Assembly: GCF_012273895.1 (NCBI RefSeq) | Contig: NC_052106.1 | Coordinates: forward strand, 3,658,001-3,722,000 | From: Zerene cesonia | Taxonomy: Eukaryota; Arthropoda; Insecta; Lepidoptera; Pieridae | Length of the DNA stretch: 64,000 nt | Direction: 5' to 3' | Shown here: positions 61,501 through 64,000 of the stretch, piece after piece | How the letters are laid out: every line of letters begins with the position of its first letter | How positions within the stretch are numbered: the first letter of the stretch is position 1 | Made by a program: the position numbers and the translations under genes | The notes under the pieces: model-generated | The model's database searches: none | What the model was told of the DNA's origin: nothing | The model's input: only the letters and a program-made list of their open reading frames with translations

Positions 61501-64000
61501 CAGTGGTTTTCGCCTGAATAAGTAACATACATTCTTACAATCTCTCGCATTTTAATAAGAGTAGGATATAATATATTTTTAACGAAAATCACTAACCTAT
61601 TTCTCATATTGGATGTGAAACTAAGCCGTTATGTTTTCAAAAGTTAGAGGCGTGAGATCGACCAGACATGAATAATTCGTGCGGTGCCTTCAGGATAAAT
61701 GGCGTGCTATCAATCTTCCCAGTTCATGAATTCCCCGATAGAGGTTATATTGGATAGGAAACAAAGTGAAAGTAATATTAAACTTGATAATAAATGACTA
61801 ACACATCACGGTTACGCAACTATAAATATCTCGGGTTTGTGTTAGCGATCGCGAGGCCTTGCTAACGTCACGTTTGATCGAATTGTGCGATCAAATAAAG
61901 ACGAGAGCGGAGAATTATAACCATATAATATTGTATACAGAATATTTCAAGAGATACACTGTTTTCTGGATTGTGTAATGTATGTTAGGTATCGAAGAAG
62001 GCGAACAAAGGCGCCAGAATATTTTATTAATATAAGCATTTCAGTTAATAATGTTCTCAATCCGTTCTCACAGTTTTCGTCATAAGACATTAACTTGTAA
62101 TAGACAAATAATTACAATACTGCGGCTAACTGCAAGTTATATTTTGTGGAAAACTGGCTTTCCCGCGTAGTCGAAGGAGTTATCCATGGGAGTTAAATGT
62201 TATACTAGTAGATACTGCCTTCTAAATATCTCCAGACACAAAAATCGTATTATAAAATCGAGCTTTTACGACGTGAAAGAAAAGCAACAAACTTTCGCAT
62301 TTATAAGTACGGATGAACCCTGCGCTTGCGACATGCCAGAAATAGATACCAGAGCCCTTATCACTGGGCTTAACATAAAATACGGCATACATTTACCGCA
62401 ATTTAACTTATGCTAATCATGAAATAAATAGAGTTGAGGTGATTTAACATAATGTGTTCATCATTTTACTGATAACACGTTCCTATAAGGCGTTCTCGTT
62501 CACTGGCGCCGTAGTGCGGTTGACTCATGTAAGTGGCCAATTGCGGCTTGTTGTACTCAAGGTCAGTCTTACTTGGGATTAATTCATCGTTCCATTTACA
62601 CCAATATATTGTGCGAACTGAACTTGTGCTTAAGTATTTAACAGCCATTAGAACGGTTTTCTAAATAATACACGAACAAAAGCCTGTTTTGGTTGCTCGA
62701 GTCGTTCGACTTGCAATAAAAGTTATGTTAAGGTGGACCTAATGTAGAAACGTATAATATTTGAATTATATGCTATCTTCTGCCTTCTTCAGATCAAGTT
62801 CATTTGGAACATTGAAAGAAACGTCGGATAAGACTTAAGACAGAGATTAAGAATTTGTCCAATATTATGAATTCATACATTATAATGCAAATATCTATTT
62901 GGAAACTTTAATGGACATAATAAATTTAAAAATCTATTGAAACAGGTATAACAATACACAATAGAAATTACCATAATGATATACTTAAATTATGGAAGAA
63001 AACATTTCTTAAATTCATTCTTTAAAAGCTGATAACAATGGTATGCCATCGAATAATTCTTAATGATTTATTGGTATCAAAAGAATGTAAAAAGATCGTT
63101 TTGTATAATGCGTGCAATTTTGCTAATAAGTAGGCAATTGTCGAAAATTACACGTCGCGTCACGTTGCCGTCGCTTTGAAATTAATGCTTACCAGGAAAC
63201 TGTTCAGTAGAGATAATGTTAAATTGTAATCTCATAAAAAAAAAACGGTTAAAGAAAATAATTTTGGAAGGACATTTTTTAAAATTATACAATTTACGTA
63301 ACGAAATACGAAATGTCAAACAAATAAAGCTCAGAAATATAAATGAAAAATGCGCCATATGATTTCGTAAAGACCTCGATTTGGCCAAGAAGCAAATACA
63401 TGCTGTTTTGCATGCGACACATGTTTTATTCCAACCGTTTCTTTTATGTTTTCAAGAAACAGAAATCTTGAACATTATGTAAAATTTCACGTTCATCCGA
63501 TATTAAAATGCCTGTAAATTTGAGTAGCTTTAACTTATACAGAGAGGTAAAAAAATTCCTCCCCCGAGGAACTATATAGTGCAATCGAATCTCGCCGTGG
63601 ATATTTTTTATCGGGTCGCAGTAGAATCTTTTGTAAAATATTTTCCTCGTAAAGTTCTTTGACTCTTTCATCGCTTGAGCTTAAACATTTGTATGCAAAA
63701 TTATCTGCTGTAATTTAACTTGAAGACGGATGAACCCACTATTCGAGTCATTCGTGATGTCAATGTCGTAGCTTCATTACTTGAATGGTTTGTGTGCGAA
63801 ATTTTAACATATATTCTTTGTATTTTTTACGATATTCTATCATTAGATTAAAGAAAGCTTAGTAATTATTTATATTATTTCTGATTTGACATTATTGGTG
63901 TCGTTATCGTTTCGATTTATATGTTCTTCATTTTTATTCCTCGCTAGAAACATTATTTTTAACGCCTACATGCGTGGCTTTCATCAAATGACGACTACAC
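58507..64000 (+). other. Pde11: Pde11 intron 6, continuing beyond the window
   Basis: At least 5.5 kb of AT-rich sequence with no recognisable GAF or catalytic exon. It contains a repeat fragment at 61391-61567, a GGACGAAGCCGGGC repeat end near 58991 and two short unidentified open frames (62186-62416 on +, 62466-62648 on -). The rest shows nothing definite. Confidence 0.6.
61391..61567 (-). mobile_element. Interspersed repeat with CTAGCTGTGC terminus
   Basis: CTAGCTGTGCTTCGCAATTTTAG, GATAAAAGCAAGTAACTAG, CAAAATCCGTTCAGTGGTTTTC and ACAATCTCTCGCATTTTAATAAG follow the order of the other minus-orientation repeat copies. Diverged, non-coding. Confidence 0.6.

Overview
This is eukaryotic DNA, almost certainly from a moth or butterfly (Lepidoptera). 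It is AT-rich and gene-poor, with small exons separated by introns of 4.7 to 13.4 kb. The introns are littered with short, decayed transposable elements: tRNA-headed SINEs with target-site duplications, fragments ending in a CTAGCTGCGC-type terminus, a hAT-type MITE, and relics of LINE and Gypsy elements. No bacterial, organellar or viral gene set is present. I cannot name the species.

One protein-coding gene is recognisable, on the + strand: the 5' half of Pde11, the dual-specificity cAMP/cGMP 3',5'-cyclic phosphodiesterase 11. Six coding exons can be read: 16465-16522, 29892-30033, 35836-35952, 40662-40836, 49252-49397 and 58356-58506. All are bounded by AG/GT, all junction phases agree (1, 2, 2, 0, 2, 0 leftover bases), and together they give exactly 789 coding bases (263 codons). 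The reconstructed N-terminus has a candidate myristoylation start (MGQSAS), then the conserved AWLDENQEFV and VVDAWLVSHATPP blocks, the AHEFERGGLLKP linker, and most of GAF-A. The rest of GAF-A, GAF-B and the HD-type catalytic domain must lie beyond the right edge. The 5.5 kb after the last exon holds no further recognisable Pde11 exon.

Layout: 1-16464 is upstream DNA with a candidate regulatory block near 1.5-2.1 kb, a decayed Gypsy-like reverse transcriptase near 3.3-3.7 kb and several repeats. 13773-14772 is a gap of exactly 1000 N. 16465-16522 is the first coding exon. Intron 1 (13.4 kb) holds several repeats and a complete SINE. Intron 2 contains a second gap of 1000 N (30494-31493) and two SINEs from different families. 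Intron 3 has a perfect 20-bp hairpin and a retroposon with a 16-bp target duplication. Intron 4 has a GC-rich islet and several repeats. Intron 5 has a tandem CACGTG pair, a nested hAT MITE with an 8-bp duplication and a LINE relic. The last intron runs off the window.

The most useful observations are the phase-verified first exon with a possible lipid anchor, the tandem E-boxes with a 7-nt spacer, perfect hairpins of unknown origin, and several well-delimited mobile elements. I did not find an undescribed multi-gene system.
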